This document shows, one piece after another, positions 12,190 through 23,957 of a stretch of DNA of 64,000 nt. A program made the translations under genes and the position numbers. Every line of letters starts with the position of its first letter. Position 1 is the stretch's first letter. The DNA comes from Siphonodentalium dalli (taxonomy: Eukaryota; Mollusca; Scaphopoda; Gadilida; Siphonodentaliidae), in the NCBI GenBank assembly GCA_032622095.1, contig CP136062.1, forward strand, positions 155,800,875 through 155,864,874, in the 5' to 3' direction. Below the pieces are notes generated by a model, which had not been told where the DNA came from, made no database searches, and was given only the letters and a program-made list of their open reading frames with translations.

Positions 12190-13320
12190 TTGATTCTATA
12201 TTTTATGGAAATACTAATAATGCAACACGTTCGAAAGAGATTCATAGAATTGTGGGTTGTTGTTGCTGCTGAAAATGTTCATGGGGAGTGATAGACCATC
12301 AGTAATGATAACGATATGGTACAAGTCTGAGTTAAGAATAAGATTGGAATGGGCTTAGAGTAGTCATATCGGTTATCACAGGTAGAGTTTATAGTTTTGT
12401 TTAGAATGAGCTGTTAGTACTTTGAATGACTCGGTGTACTCGCACCAACGGACTGAAGGCCGTTGGTACTTGCGCGAGTTATTGCTATATATCCATTGCT
12501 CTTGTTAGTCTGATAACATTGGATCATTCAACGTGGCAATTTACAAACTCAGTTGGCGAAATGCTTTGTCCTAGATATGTATATATGTACTTCTGCAACT
12601 TTGTACAGTGGGTTCGGTTGTTATGTCAGGGGATCCACAAAGACACTTGTGGGTTGTCAAGTTGCAGGTATCATTTAATGACTGGAGAGGCGAATTCCTT
12701 TCGGATGTCGCTGATCATGAGGTAATGGTCGTTGTCCTCTATGTGTCCATATAATCAGTACGGGTGGTGGTCGGCGATGAAATGTGTGTATGTGTGATCA
12801 TTTAAATCACTGCAGTTGAGTCTGGGGCGGGTGTGGTTAATATGTGTTTGCCTGGTATTAGCTTCATAATAATGTTGGTTAACTCCCTGGTCCCCATTTA
12901 GGAACTCTGTAAATTATGCCAGGGATGCATAACTTGTTTCGTTGTGGTCGATATTATTCCATAGGTCTATTGTTGAGGGAATTGAAGGCAGCGGAGCCGA
13001 ACTTCGAGGCTTGGGGGAATTGGCCTGTCGGGTCTAAACATTTGTTATTTGAAAGCTTGTTGGGGTATCAGAGGGTTGCCGGACATCATTTTGTTCCCAC
13101 CCGGTTTCCTTGTCATCGGAGAAACTTTGAGCCTTCGCAGCAACGTTACTTTTGGTGTGAACTATCGATCTTTTCCAAGAGGGTGGTATTTGCAATTGAT
13201 CTGGGGGGAATAGTTTGGTTAGGGATCTTCTTCCTGGATTATATGGTACGGTCGTTGGTTGGAGTATTCATGAGGTTATTCACTTTCTCATAAATTAAAA
13301 TTTTTATGAAGTGTCGGCTC
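12190..13320 (-). pseudogene. Non-LTR retrotransposon 3' ORF end, copy A
   Basis: Minus-strand translation, crossing stops and shifts, gives WNNIDHNETSYASLA (near 12940-12975), RLNCSDLNDHTYTHFIADHH (near 12765-12830), then GHIEDNDHYLM (near 12722-12755). This pattern, an aligned LWNNL-type motif followed by a conserved His/Cys-containing tail, is typical of the C-terminus of LINE reverse-transcriptase polyproteins. The same region occurs in copy B (58168-59061) and, more diverged, at 61335-62450. Plus-strand open frames here (12426-12725, 12916-13293) are shadows. No intact reverse transcriptase lies upstream. Confidence 0.7.
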
Positions 13321-13860
13321 GTTTGCCTACATTGGTGCTCGGCGTAATCAATCATGTATTGTTTGTCATTTTTGTTTGCTGATGTTTGGTATTCTTCTTA
13401 ATAGTTTTGTGTGCATGGGTTTCACGTTGTTCATCTCTACTTTGAGGTGATTTGCGCACTCTGTAGTAGATTGCATAGCTGATTTAAAGAAAACCTTATG
13501 AATGCATAGATGTATTGACAGCCATAGTTTGTACGTTTCGGATGACATAGCATATTGTTTGTGTCGCCGGCGTCATCCCGGATTTGTGAACATCTGGCCA
13601 CTTCCATAGCCGTCGATCGCACATGAGTAGTAGGTCCTCGGTCGATCGAGATTTGGGAGGCCGTCTGACCAAGTCAAGTGACGAAATGTCCTTTCTGTTT
13701 GTTGTAATTGAACTGTATATCATATTATTACTCATTTTACCTTGTGGGTCTGCAGTTGTATTCCGTTTCCCCGGATACTTAGTTTATTTACTGTCTATTG
13801 CACGGAAGCGAGGAATATCGTCCAGAGAACTACGATGTTAGGTATCAGTAAAATTTGGCG
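13321..13860 (-). repeat. Upstream part of the same repeat; unrecognised broken ORF
   Basis: Homologous to about 62450-63003, beyond the end of the 13.3-kb duplication. On the minus strand both copies can be read from an MS(N/T)NMIYSS start (13735 and 62893) through a KDIS box into FLKSAM / FKSAM and TTECANH / TTECVNH, but here the frame is split by shifts whereas the other copy stays open for 123 codons. I do not recognise the protein. Its position upstream of the LINE 3' end suggests it belongs to the same retroelement or to an element nested in it. Confidence 0.5.
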
Positions 13861-14009
13861 GATGGTCAATCTTTCGTTTTTTGAGTTGCCAAATGAAAAT
13901 AAAAGCAGATGATCGACAACTATCCCAGCAGACACCTCGGACTACCCATCGAATTATGGTCGGGCCAAAGACTGGTACATAGCCGGAACGGTGACCCGTT
14001 AGTCATTGC
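13861..14009. other. Short spacer, nothing recognised
   Basis: Sequence between two repeat blocks, with no coding or structural signal that I can support. Confidence 0.4.
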
Positions 14010-15525
14010 TTACACCAGCCTCTTGGTACATCACCACAATGAGACAGGCGTTAGCAGTACACTGTTGAAACATTTATAAGTCATGAAGACGAAATTAACG
14101 GCACAACATACATGATAAACAGAACACACAACTAGATACCAGAAGAAAAAAAATAACAGGTGGCAGAAATTTAATCTGAAACACTGTGAGTGTCGTGACT
14201 AGCCGATTGATTGAGCCGGATCAACTCAACCACCCGTATTGAAGAGATGTAGAACCAAAGAGGACCATGAGCTAAGCCATTACCACAGGTCGATGTCTCA
14301 CTTGACACGGCTGCCCTAGTATTCACAGAACTCCTGCACCACACATCAAGGGATGCACCCCTCGGCAAAAGTGGACCACTTTAGGGTAAATCTTTACGGG
14401 ATTCTTAATAAGTGAACCTATTCTACCCTGGTCCATACGGGGATGATTTCTTTATTATGATCAATTGGCAGCAAGCAATACAAAAATAGTGGTATATGTG
14501 GAGACAGATAAGTGTTGATAGAGATCACATGGTGAATATCCATGCACTCCCAATGGCGATTCCTCAATAAATCACCCGAATAGCCTAAAGTGAAATGGGT
14601 TTTGTATCAGATGCTGAAATGCGTCTACGATTATGTTAACTTGTCGGATTGCAATAGCTGTTCAACATAATTATAACAAGGCAATTTTGAAAGTCACATG
14701 TGAAACTAAAGACAAACTATGCATAGATGTCTGAAATATCAGAGCTCATGGAACTATGTATGATATGACACTGATATGGACAGGAATGTCACCCCAATAG
14801 CCTCGGGTGGTATTCCGTTCTCGATCGGGCGATACACATCCGCGTTGCACTCAAGCACTAGCGACAACTGTATACTGTACTTACATATTTGCCCAAACAC
14901 GTCTCGTCTTGCTCTCGTTTCCATCGATCACACCTACGCGACTATAGATATAAAGAACCATATTCGACATTGGTATGCGACTTATGCATGATGGCATATT
15001 AACGATGTATCCATCGGCGGCATGAATGTGGCAATAATTATTCCTCCAATACCCATCTTACAATTGGGTATACATAAGGACTTGATAAAGCATACTGAGG
15101 TGTGAGATGATAACATACGAGAGGATAGCACAAGTCTGAGTATTTTAAGTCCTCTCCTCTAAGTTTTTCAGTCTTCTAGAACCAAGAGCGTTTGGTGGGA
15201 AGATTCCATTGCACGATATTTGAAAGTAGAAATAATTCATCACATTGCTCTTTTAAATTTTACAATTATTTTGTCCATTAACGTATATATATAATGAACT
15301 AACTTGTGTCCCTTCCCTGGTATGCAGTCAGCAACAACCTGCTAAACCGAGGGGTGATATACATGTGACATTGTCATCCGGTGTATGATGTACAGCTGAA
15401 ATGCGGGCATATAACTATACTTCAGTAATGCAGAATATTAACTCACCAGTACAAGGCTACAGTCCGTTACACCCTATTTCCCAGAACAAATTACCAGTGG
15501 TGTACGCTTGAGGATGTTCTTGGGA
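14010..15525. repeat. 1.5-kb dispersed repeat, copy 1
   Basis: Aligns over its whole length with 21596-23170 in the same orientation, more diverged than the 13.3-kb repeat. Shared landmarks in order are AATGAGACAGGCGTT, CCACAGGTCGATGTCTCACTT, AAGGGATGCACCCCTCGGCA, TTTCTTTATTATGATCAATT, CCCAATGGCGATTCCTCAAT, CGTTCTCGATCGGGCGATAC and CAGTCAGCAACAA. A short minus-strand open frame starting MPRGASLD is present in both copies but is not clearly a gene. The element class is unknown. Confidence 0.85.
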
Positions 15526-17749
15526 CGGAGACTCGTGATACGAGAATACCGATTTCTGGTTTCGCAGTAACGATACAGGTTATTTCTTTGATTGTTCATC
15601 ATTCGCACGTTAGGTTGATTTTACAACTATTTATTTATATTATTCTCACATTGTTTGATATCACACTGCCGTTATGGTACATTCATACGCTTGCAATATT
15701 GCACTGAAAACTGCAGAAATGCCAGCTGTAAAATAGTCAAAAACGGATTTTTTTGACAGTTGTCAACCAATAAGCTTTAACAATGATCATGTAGAACTGC
15801 GATTGTTTGCATGATTGCTGATTGATTGGTTTGGGTTTAAGGTCACTTTCAGCAGCCAAGACCATAATACGACATTGCCAGTTTTAGTGGTGGATGAAAT
15901 CCGCACATTTACGGCTAATCTAAACTCTCGTCGGCCATGTGCGGCAAACCACTGGCCATCGGCGAGTGATTGGCAACTCCACCAGATAACGATTTCAAGT
16001 TAGAATGTCCATGATGGAAATATCTGGATTTGAACCCTCATCGCCAGCGCTGGAGGGCGAGTCGGCTTGGAGTTGTACCCCTATCCGACTGAGCCATCGA
16101 TACACCCGCGTGATTGCTGATATCGCTGAGCTATTTACAATTATATTAAGAACACAGTGCGTGTTGGTATTCTTATGCCGGTCAAAATAATGTCACTTGA
16201 TATGTTGGAATGTGAGATCGACACGGCCAGCGCCATCGATGGGATGCTGCTGATATATATATACGAGTACCATAAATGTTACATAGAGATGAGATGGTGC
16301 GCCCGCACTTGGCTCAACGAAGAAATGCGGCGACTTTCTGACCTTCGATAAATCGCAGTGTAAGTCACCCTTGTAACATACATACACTATTTAATCTGAA
16401 TCTGTATTATCAAACTTTCCAACTATTGGACATTCCCATCGTAACACAACCAATGGTTGATAAGTCTCAACTGATTGCTGCATTTCAGTCAAAAATTCGG
16501 TCCTTCAGTCTAAACACACAATAATACTCTTTGTTATATCAAATTATCAGCACAAAATTCAAAATAGTTTCGTCGGAAATTTCCAATTAATGTTGTGTCA
16601 GGCATTAAATGTCAAACTGTTGTACTCTTGGAAATCCACCCTGACACACGTCCCTGGTGGTAAGTATTGCATTGATTGAAATATAGGTTTATACAAATAC
16701 TTGAGTATGTTCATATATAGTAACTAATTGGGCTATCCGGCGTTGTCCATGCGAGTTAGAATGTATTTTTGATATGCTTTATTTGAGTACTAAATTTACA
16801 TAATCATAGCCTACACACAATAATTTACTGCATAGGTGTATATATGTATACATATGTATATATGATTGATGTATCAATGTCAAAGAATAACCATTGCCAC
16901 TGCTGTCAAGACCCCCACCATGACAAAAGCAATTTTCAACACAACTTTATTACACCAATGCAGTGTTTAAGATAATCGCTAGACTATGTTCGCCCGGGTT
17001 CTAACCCAAACATATTCGAAAATATGCACCTCTCAATGTGCCATTCCGATCGATACATTGCCATTTCGATAATAAATGAGAAACTGTTCAAGCTCATTGA
17101 ATTAAGCACATTTGAAACAACGAATACCCATACTGAGTTATTGCCTCCATAAATCTTACGTTTGGTGAAGTTGGCGACAATGTTAGTGTCCATTCTGCCA
17201 GCCCCCGTCACCCTAGCTCACAATTTTCTGATTTGAGAAGTACCACTATTATGCCACGTCATGAGAGTGCTCGCGTATAACGGAGAAGCGTATACATGCA
17301 TAATTAAGTACGACAATCGCCGATACCAAAATGTTATATCAACGCCCCTCCCCGATACACAATTCGTATCAAGGACAACCACTAATTCATCATTTGGGAA
17401 TAAATTATTTGATAAAATACTAATTTAAAAAAAAAAAAAAATACTAAAACAAAATACAGAACAAAAAAAAAGAATAATAATATGCATAAGAAAGAGGATA
17501 ACAGCAAAATCACTCAACATTATATTAAGACAAAACAAAACAATTGTGGTGCAAAATAAGGAAATGTCCGATAAAAATGACTGGACAATTTCTTAAATGA
17601 GACCATTAAATTGGGTGGATAATAATTGAATTAACTTACTGGAAATTCCCAACTTATCCCAAGTCCGCTAAGTTAGATATATTGTAGGCCCATGTACCTA
17701 TCATCGCCACTCTCCAATGGATTAAAATTTTCCAACTAGTACTTCATTC
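15526..17749. other. Gene-free stretch with a SINE-like head
   Basis: Apart from the tRNA-like segment near 16.05 kb, I see AT-rich unique-looking sequence, a 13-base A run near 17430 and TATATGTATACATATGTATATATG around 16842 (split alternating purine-pyrimidine tract). No coding region is convincing. Confidence 0.4.
16010..16105 (-). repeat. tRNA-like SINE head (Pol III boxes)
   Basis: Read on the minus strand, the segment has an A-box-like TGGCTCAGTCGG, an internal stretch, and a B-box-like GGGTTCAAATCC at the spacing expected of a tRNA-derived Pol III promoter. The anticodon stem region is not a plausible tRNA fold (long internal GCCCTCCAGCGCTGGCG), so I call it a tRNA-derived SINE head or tRNA pseudogene, not a functional tRNA. 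Confidence 0.5.
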
Positions 17750-17980
17750 CGTCCAGCTGATGGAAACTCCCAAATTGACACCCCTATAATAAAGGTTCGA
17801 ATGGTTTCCAAATGATGACCATTCTGTCCAGATGTTGGAAACCTCAACAAGTACCCCTATAATAAAGGTTCGAATGGTTTCCAGCTGATGACCATTCTGT
17901 CCAGATGTTGAAAACTCCCCAACTGACACCCCTATAATAAAGGTTCGAAAGGTTTTCAGCTGATGACAATTCAATCCAAA
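17750..17980. repeat. ~74-bp tandem repeat, three units
   Basis: Three consecutive units each contain CCCCTATAATAAAGGTTCGA, preceded by a TCCAG(C/A)TG.TG.AAAC block and followed by GATGAC.ATTC. The unit is about 74 bases and the units differ slightly. The same TTTCCAACTGATGACCAT-type words recur at 33.6-34.0 kb, so it belongs to a dispersed family. The minus-strand open frame across it is a periodicity artefact. Confidence 0.85.
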
Positions 17981-18499
17981 CAGTTGACCGAAATTAGGAC
18001 ATCATTCCAATTTTGGTCCAAAAATAGAAGAATTAAAACAATTTCAACCATTTTTAGTTTAAACATATTTATTTGTCTAATCTATATAACCCATCACATA
18101 TAGCACATATATTGTGGAATTGGAGGACAGGTGCTAAATCACTTATGGGTACCCATCTCCCATATCACTGATAAATAAATAATTAGTAATAGCAAACCAA
18201 CTTGACTACAAAACAAGTTGAACATATCACCGGTCACCCCCACCATTTTTGTCATGTTCCTCCAACTAACTTACCAGGCATGGATGACATTTCCAACTGC
18301 TAAACGTTTTACCAAGGTTGCAGGTGAGACACCAAATACAAGTTTGTGAAACCCGAGTTCCAACTTTAAAACAACCCGTTTGTTTTAAACTTGATATCCA
18401 GTCTAAATATAACGGTGAATGCTCAGCAATTGACATGGATTTCATTATTTCATTCGTCACCGAACGGTTAATTCCAATCTGCATCCCACCAAATTCCCA
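17981..18499. other. No gene recognised; possible 5' remnant of the next LINE
   Basis: AT-rich sequence directly upstream of a LINE reverse-transcriptase remnant. Open frames on both strands at 18266-18529 show no reverse-transcriptase motifs I could identify, so the LINE appears 5'-truncated or too decayed to read here. Confidence 0.4.
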
Positions 18500-20130
18500 A
18501 CTATAGAGAAAACGGACGACACGACGCACGTACTTGTTGGTTCTGAAAATAGTCTACGTGAATCGTACTTAACACTGGACGAATTTGCTCGGATATCGGG
18601 TCTGCGCATAAATCCTGAAAAATATCAAGCAGGCATGGATAGGGATAGGGTCACAAAATAAAATACGACAAGCTATTACGGAACTAAACCTGTCTACTGT
18701 AAGCATTTAAAAAAAAAATTGGGATACATTTCGACACTAATTTAATAATCATGAATATAAAATACAATGATAGACTCGAAGATATAGAAAATATCACAAA
18801 CATTTGGAAACACAGACTCCTGACCCCTTTAGGTAGAATAACATTTGTCAAATCCCTCATTTTACCAAAATCGACCCACTTATTTATAACTCTTCCACGT
18901 CCAGATACATCTTTTTTGAAAGCCCTAAATACCTGTTTATACAATTTCATTTCGAATTCCAAACGAGATAGAATAAAAAGCAAACAACTATGTGCCGACC
19001 ATATGCGCGGAGGTTTGAAGATGATTAATGTTGAAAACTTTGAGAGCGCCATGAAAATTAACTGGATACGACGCTTGATTTGCAAACAATCGAAATGGGC
19101 TTCATTGTGCAATACCACCCCTTTCTTAAACGACCCACTATCTCTCACTTACCATGCAAATTACATTGTAAAGCAAACAAACAAGTTCGCAAATCCATTC
19201 TAGAGAGATGATTTCGGCGCATGGTGTAAACTTATGCGATCAAATAATTCAAATAATAATATTATGGCCTCAAATATCTGGAATAATCCGAATATAAAAA
19301 TCGGAGGTTCGTCGATCAACTTTAAATCTTGGAGAGATGCGGGGATATATTTTATAAATGATCTATTCCAACCAGATAGTAAATGCCATACCCCATATAC
19401 ATTATATTCAACTTTCAACATCGTGTCGATTTCATAACAATCAGCAACACAATACGTCATATACTGTCATTGGCAAGTTCTCTTAATCAACCCTTAATTC
19501 GTGTACCCTGCACATGCCCACACAATAATCTTCCTCCGATACTCCGTGACTTAAAAGGCGGACAATTATTTTACACAATGCTAGCAAGTGGGAACACTAT
19601 GCCGAATGCATGCCAAGAATGGGAATCCGAAATAGGCGAATAGATAGAAAATTGGGAAGATTATTTGAGCATTCCCTTTAAAATCGGTACGAAATTACAG
19701 TGGCTCCAATTCAGAATCAATACACGAATTATTAGTACCAATACATTTCTGAAGGTGGCTAACATTCGAGTCGATGGTTTTTGTAATCGCTGTCAAAACA
19801 TACAAGAAACAAATACTAATATTTGCTGGGATTGTCCCCATGTCCAAACTTTTATAAACGAAATTTTAACATGGACAAGAAACAACCAATTCCCCGTTGA
19901 TCTACAAAAAATAATATCATTTTCGGTATAGTTCATGAACACAGAAATTAAAAAAGTTATATTTTCCTGCTGGTTTTGAAACAATATATGTATAGAACAA
20001 AATTCACGCCCATGCAGTTGTCTCGCTTGTTCCATTGTGATGTCAAATTTAGATATGAATGCGAGAGATACAGCGCAAAATGTAATATGAATCGTGACTT
20101 CGATAACCAGTGGCTGACACTTCGATATGC
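18500..20130 (+). pseudogene. Tx1/L1-like LINE reverse transcriptase C-terminal half, decayed
   Basis: Remnant of a non-LTR retrotransposon polyprotein that copies its own RNA at a nicked target. The catalytic YADD box survives as TDDTTHVLVGSENSLRES (18512 on), followed by LDEFARISGLRINPEKYQ, then after a frameshift IHFDTNL and IWKHRLLTPLGRITFVKSLI (18800-18860), KRDRIKSKQLC, GGLKMINVENFESAMKINWI (19014-19070), NIWNNPNIKIGG, INFKSWRDAGIYFINDLF (19310-19370), and a terminal CNRCQ...CWDCPH zinc-binding segment (19785-19845). Order and motifs match the thumb and C-terminal domains of Tx1/L1-clade elements. At least four frame breaks make it inactive, and the 5' part with the endonuclease is missing. 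Confidence 0.88.
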
Positions 20131-20208
20131 CTTAAACATTCTGTGAAATTGTGGATATTGCTCAATAAACTAGAAACAAAACTGAACGAATGTGGGTATC
20201 TAAACGCA
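20131..20208 (+). pseudogene. Short CR1/L2-like reverse transcriptase fragment
   Basis: Translates as SVKLWILLNKLETKLNECGY, matching the thumb-domain word (VK.WM..NKLKLN..KTE) of CR1/L2-type LINEs. It is nearly identical to part of 61085-61270 and related to 23300-23390, and is cut off at both ends by other repeats. Confidence 0.6.
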
Positions 20209-21420
20209 GCAACTGTGTTTAGACAAAGCCATGAATTATACCAAAATTAAACAAAATACATACAAATAAAAACACAGAAACCAGATCGAGAGTGCAAACC
20301 ATTGTGCAAACACAGATAACACATAATATCAAAATAGACAACAATACTGCTTTGAGAACAGCCAAGATATAAAACCTGTATAAAATTAGACAGCAAAATT
20401 TAATTTAATTTAACAAGGCTCCGCATATAACATTTGAAGTAGCTGGCAAATAAACCTCATGAATGATTGATAATATATTTATAATCTGTTGAATATGGGG
20501 TCAATTCAACAAGTTGATAATTGGGTAGTTGACTTAGTAGTTGATCCCTCGCCCAACAGCCAGCCTCCCTCCACATAGCATACATGGTATCCACTTCCCT
20601 CCATGTTAACATGTTCTCTCGAAGCATAGCATCGAACATTAAAAACTCAAAGATCAAACGCTGTTTCCGAGAGTCAAAGATTTGACAGATTTTGGAGATT
20701 TTTGTTTTTGAACAATATGATCAACTTGCATAGATTGTTTCGGATGATCTTTCTCGACAGAGGAGACGTAATCCATTACTTGCGCTACTGGTTCTGGAAC
20801 AGGAATAGTATCACTATTCCTGCACGTGCGTTGCTAGTGATACACTGACGAGTTTAGTTTGACTCTGTGTTTGAGTGCTGTCGCCAGCACACGTTTTGTA
20901 GACCCTATTGTTGAGTACGTAATCTGTGGCCGAGGACAAACTATTTTCTTAGCATCTATATATGACATATTCGTCTCAGCAATATATCATTGAATCTTGA
21001 ATTCATACTCCAAATTGGGACATGGACGATCCATTGAAGCATGTTAACCTTGAGAGTTTGAACATTTCTTAATACTCGTACAATCCTTATGACCAGGAAT
21101 GGAAAAGTGTGCGCACCTGGTTTCTTCACTTTTACAATGTTCATGGTCATAGCCTTGACGGTTAAAACATTGAAATGGGTTTGGAACATATTTGCTTATA
21201 TCCGTCTTCATATACCGAACCTTCAATGTCGGTGGATGGTCGCAACGACTGAAGGTCAAAAGATAAATATTCAACGGAACGATTTGACCATCAGCTGTCT
21301 TAGTAAATCTACGGACTTCTGGAACTCCCTGTGGTGTTCTCAGCCAATATCTCTGATTCAAAGGAATCAGATATATCGCGAATTCTCAACACAGCTCTAC
21401 TACTGTTCAATGACTTGAGA
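20209..21420 (-). pseudogene. LINE ORF1 (gag-like) with CCHC zinc knuckles, decayed
   Basis: Minus-strand translation of about 21044-21361 gives NQRYWLRTPQGVPEVRRF, then VPLNIYLLTFSRCDHPPTLK, YMKTDISKYVPNPFQCFN, and Cys/His knuckles as CFNRQGYDHEHCKSEETRC followed by CAHFSIPGHKDC. This is the nucleic-acid-binding ORF1 protein of Jockey/I/Nimb-type retrotransposons, which packages element RNA. The downstream part (to about 20457) is frameshifted, and some knuckle cysteines are substituted (FN.Q for C..C). The 3' part (20209-21020) is repeated at 63175-64000. No matching reverse transcriptase follows directly; the neighbouring Tx1-like remnant is on the other strand and belongs to a different element. 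Confidence 0.8.
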
Positions 21421-21595
21421 GGTGTGATCAATATTGGTGTTTGTGCAATAGATGTTAATTGCATAAGAGCGTTTGCTTGAATTTTTCTTGAACATTCGAT
21501 CAGAAGAGATCCATTTAGTGGCCAGTCCTGATCGGTATGACAAATTTTAATTGTTCGGCTATGCTTTGTAGCGTTTTATCAATCACATACTTCAC
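21421..21595. other. Short spacer, nothing recognised
   Basis: Between the ORF1 remnant and the second copy of the 1.5-kb repeat. No supported feature. Confidence 0.4.
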
Positions 21596-23170
21596 ACATC
21601 AGCCTCTCGGTACCTCGCCATAATGAGACAGGCGTTTACAGTATAGTATTGAAACATTTAAGCCACGAAGACGAAATTTATGGCAAAACACACACGAAAA
21701 ACAACACACAACTAACACCAGAAACAAAATACAGCAGACGGCAGAAATGTAATCTGAAAAACTGTGAGCGACGTGGCTGATTGATTGGACAGGGTCAACT
21801 CAACCACCCGTCTTGAAGAGATGAAGGACCAAAGAGGACCATGAGCTAAGCCGTTACCACAGGTCGATGTCTCACTTGAGACGGCTGCCCTAGTATCCCC
21901 AGAACTCCTGCTCCACATATCAAGGGATGCACCCCTCGGCAAAAGTGGGCAACATTAGGGGATTCTAACCCCTGGCAGTGGGACAGTAAACCTATTCTAC
22001 ACGGGCCCACACGGGGAAAGATTTCTTTATTATGATCAATTGGCAGCAAGCATTAGAAAAACAGTGGTATATATGGAGACAAGTAAGTGTTGATCGAGTT
22101 CGCATGGTGAATATCGATGCACTCCCAATGGCGATTCCTCAATAAATCACCCGAATAGGTTAAAGTGAAATGGGTTTTGTATCAGATGCTGAAATGCGTC
22201 TACGATTAGGTTAACGTGTCGGATTTCGATAGCTGTTCAACTTAATTATAACAAGGCAAGTTTGAAAGTCACATGTGATATTAAAGACACGTCATGGATA
22301 GGTGTCTGAAATATCAGAGCTCATGGAAATATGTATGATATGTTACTGATATGGACAGTAATGTCACCCCAAGAGCCTCGGGTTGCATTCCGTTCTCGAT
22401 CGGGCGATACATATCCGCGTTGCTCTCAAGCACCGGCGATAACTGCATACTGTACTTGCATATTTGCCCAAACACGTCTGGTGTTGCCATCGCTTCCATC
22501 GATCACACCTACGCGACTATAGATATAAAGATCCTTATTTGACATTGCTATGTGGATTATGCATGGCGGCATGTTAATCGGCGTCATTACTGTGGCATCA
22601 CTGTAAACAATAATTATTCCTCCAATACCCATCTTATAACCAAGAGTACACAAGAAATTGACAAAGCATAGTGAATTGTTTGATGATAACATAAGAGAGG
22701 ATCGCATATCAGGTCTAAGGTTTTGAGTCCTCTCTTAAGTGTTCAGTCTTTTGGAACCAAGAGCGTATTGGTGAGAAGATTTAATTGCACGATATTTGAA
22801 AGTAGAAATAATTCATCAAATTGCTCTCTTAAGTTTCACAATTAGTGTTTTCCTTTAAATTATATATATATAATGTTCGAACTTGTGTCCCTGGTATGCA
22901 GTCAGCAACAAAACATGCTAAACAGATGGGTGAGGTACATGTGGTATTGGAATCCGGTGTATGATTTACAGCTGAAATGCGGGCATATAACTATATGTCA
23001 GTACATGTATATTAATAACCTCTATATATTTTCGGCTTAGACAACGCGTTCGTATTATGTATGTTAGCTGAAATGCAGAATATTAACTTATCAGTACAAG
23101 GTTCCACCCCGTTTTTCACAACAAAGTACCAAATTGTGTACACATGTGGATTGTCTTGTGACGGTCTTGT
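21596..23170. repeat. 1.5-kb dispersed repeat, copy 2
   Basis: Second member of the family at 14010-15525, same orientation. Differences are scattered substitutions and small indels, e.g. an extra block near 22585-22610 and near 23005-23060. The MPRGASLD-starting minus-strand frame (21712-21942) is kept but differs from copy 1 at many amino-acid positions, so there is no sign that the peptide is constrained. Confidence 0.85.
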
Positions 23171-23289
23171 ATATAATCCACACCAAACTGCTCAGTGCGA
23201 TAATCATGGGACAAAGTATCTCTGTGCACATGTTTGCTGATGAAAATTAGCTGTACATTTCTGGTGACAACCCCTATTGCTTTACAACT

Positions 23290-23957
23290 ATAATGGCACA
23301 GTGCAATTATTTTGTGAAATCGTGGATGGTGGCCAATAAACTGAAACTAATTAGTGACAAAACTGAAGAAATGTGAGTGTCTAATCTGGCATACGTAAAG
23401 AAAGTTAGCATATATGTTATGACTTTTGATGACACTCAAGTTCACACTCCTACAAGCCACATATGCAAGGCAATATACACTGAACTTCGGCGACACTGGA
23501 AAATGAGAAAATACATTCAAAACGACTCAATTTTTTAAAAACGTTAGTCATTTCTAAGTATCAGTCGACCTGACTACTACAATTCTATTTTAATTGGTGT
23601 ACTATATAATCAGGTATCTCAGCGTCTGCAGAACACTGTTGCAATGATAGTTCTATGTCGTAGAAGATCTGACGACAGATGCAATCTGCAATAATTACAT
23701 TGGCTACCTGTAGCAGACATAATTCTGTATATACGACGGGGAACTATACTAGCATATATTCAATGGTATGAAACACGCGATCCGTGGAATATATCACTTC
23801 ATTCTTACACTGCCCTTCAAGTTTGTGGACATTCAATGTTAGCCATCCTTGCGTACTTGCCTTGATGGCTTATTGAAATGCTACTCTAGTGAGTAGTTTA
23901 AGAATACCAATGCTGATAAATAACTTTAGGAATAGCCATTAAATAAATAAATAAATA
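23290..23957 (+). pseudogene. CR1/L2-like LINE 3' end with (AAAT)n tail
   Basis: Reverse-transcriptase thumb and C-terminal segments of a CR1/L2-type non-LTR retrotransposon. I read VKSWMVANKLKLISDKTEEM (23320-23380), KVSIYVMTFDDTQVH, then SRLDYYNSILIGVL (about 23565-23605), QRLQNTVAMIVLCRRRSDD and LHWLPVAD (about 23695-23720), the usual order for the family. Stops and frame changes interrupt it. It ends in AATAAATAAATAAATA at 23941-23956, which fits the microsatellite-like 3' tail of CR1/L2 elements. The 5' portion is absent. Confidence 0.85.

Larger units (their letters stand above)
1..13320. repeat. 13.3-kb direct repeat, copy A
   Basis: This segment recurs in the same orientation at 45749-59061. 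By eye nearly every 60-base line matches with zero to a few differences, with occasional indels; for example, copy B lacks about 60 bases of the 11.62-11.68 kb stretch and gains about 45 bases near 57.56 kb. Shared homology stops abruptly after GTGTCGGCTC at 13320. The left limit is unknown because the window starts inside the repeat. It contains a minisatellite, two inverted-repeat elements, a Helitron fossil and a LINE 3' end. It could be a segmental duplication, two insertions of one large composite element, or a retained haplotig in the assembly. Confidence 0.95.

Noticed and set aside
12426-13293. Plus-strand ORFs of 99 and 125 codons (and copies at 58168-59014)
   Set aside because: They are the opposite strand of a LINE C-terminal remnant whose minus-strand motifs are recognisable.
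16010-16105. Functional tRNA gene
   Set aside because: Only the box elements are tRNA-like; the anticodon region cannot form the expected stem-loop.
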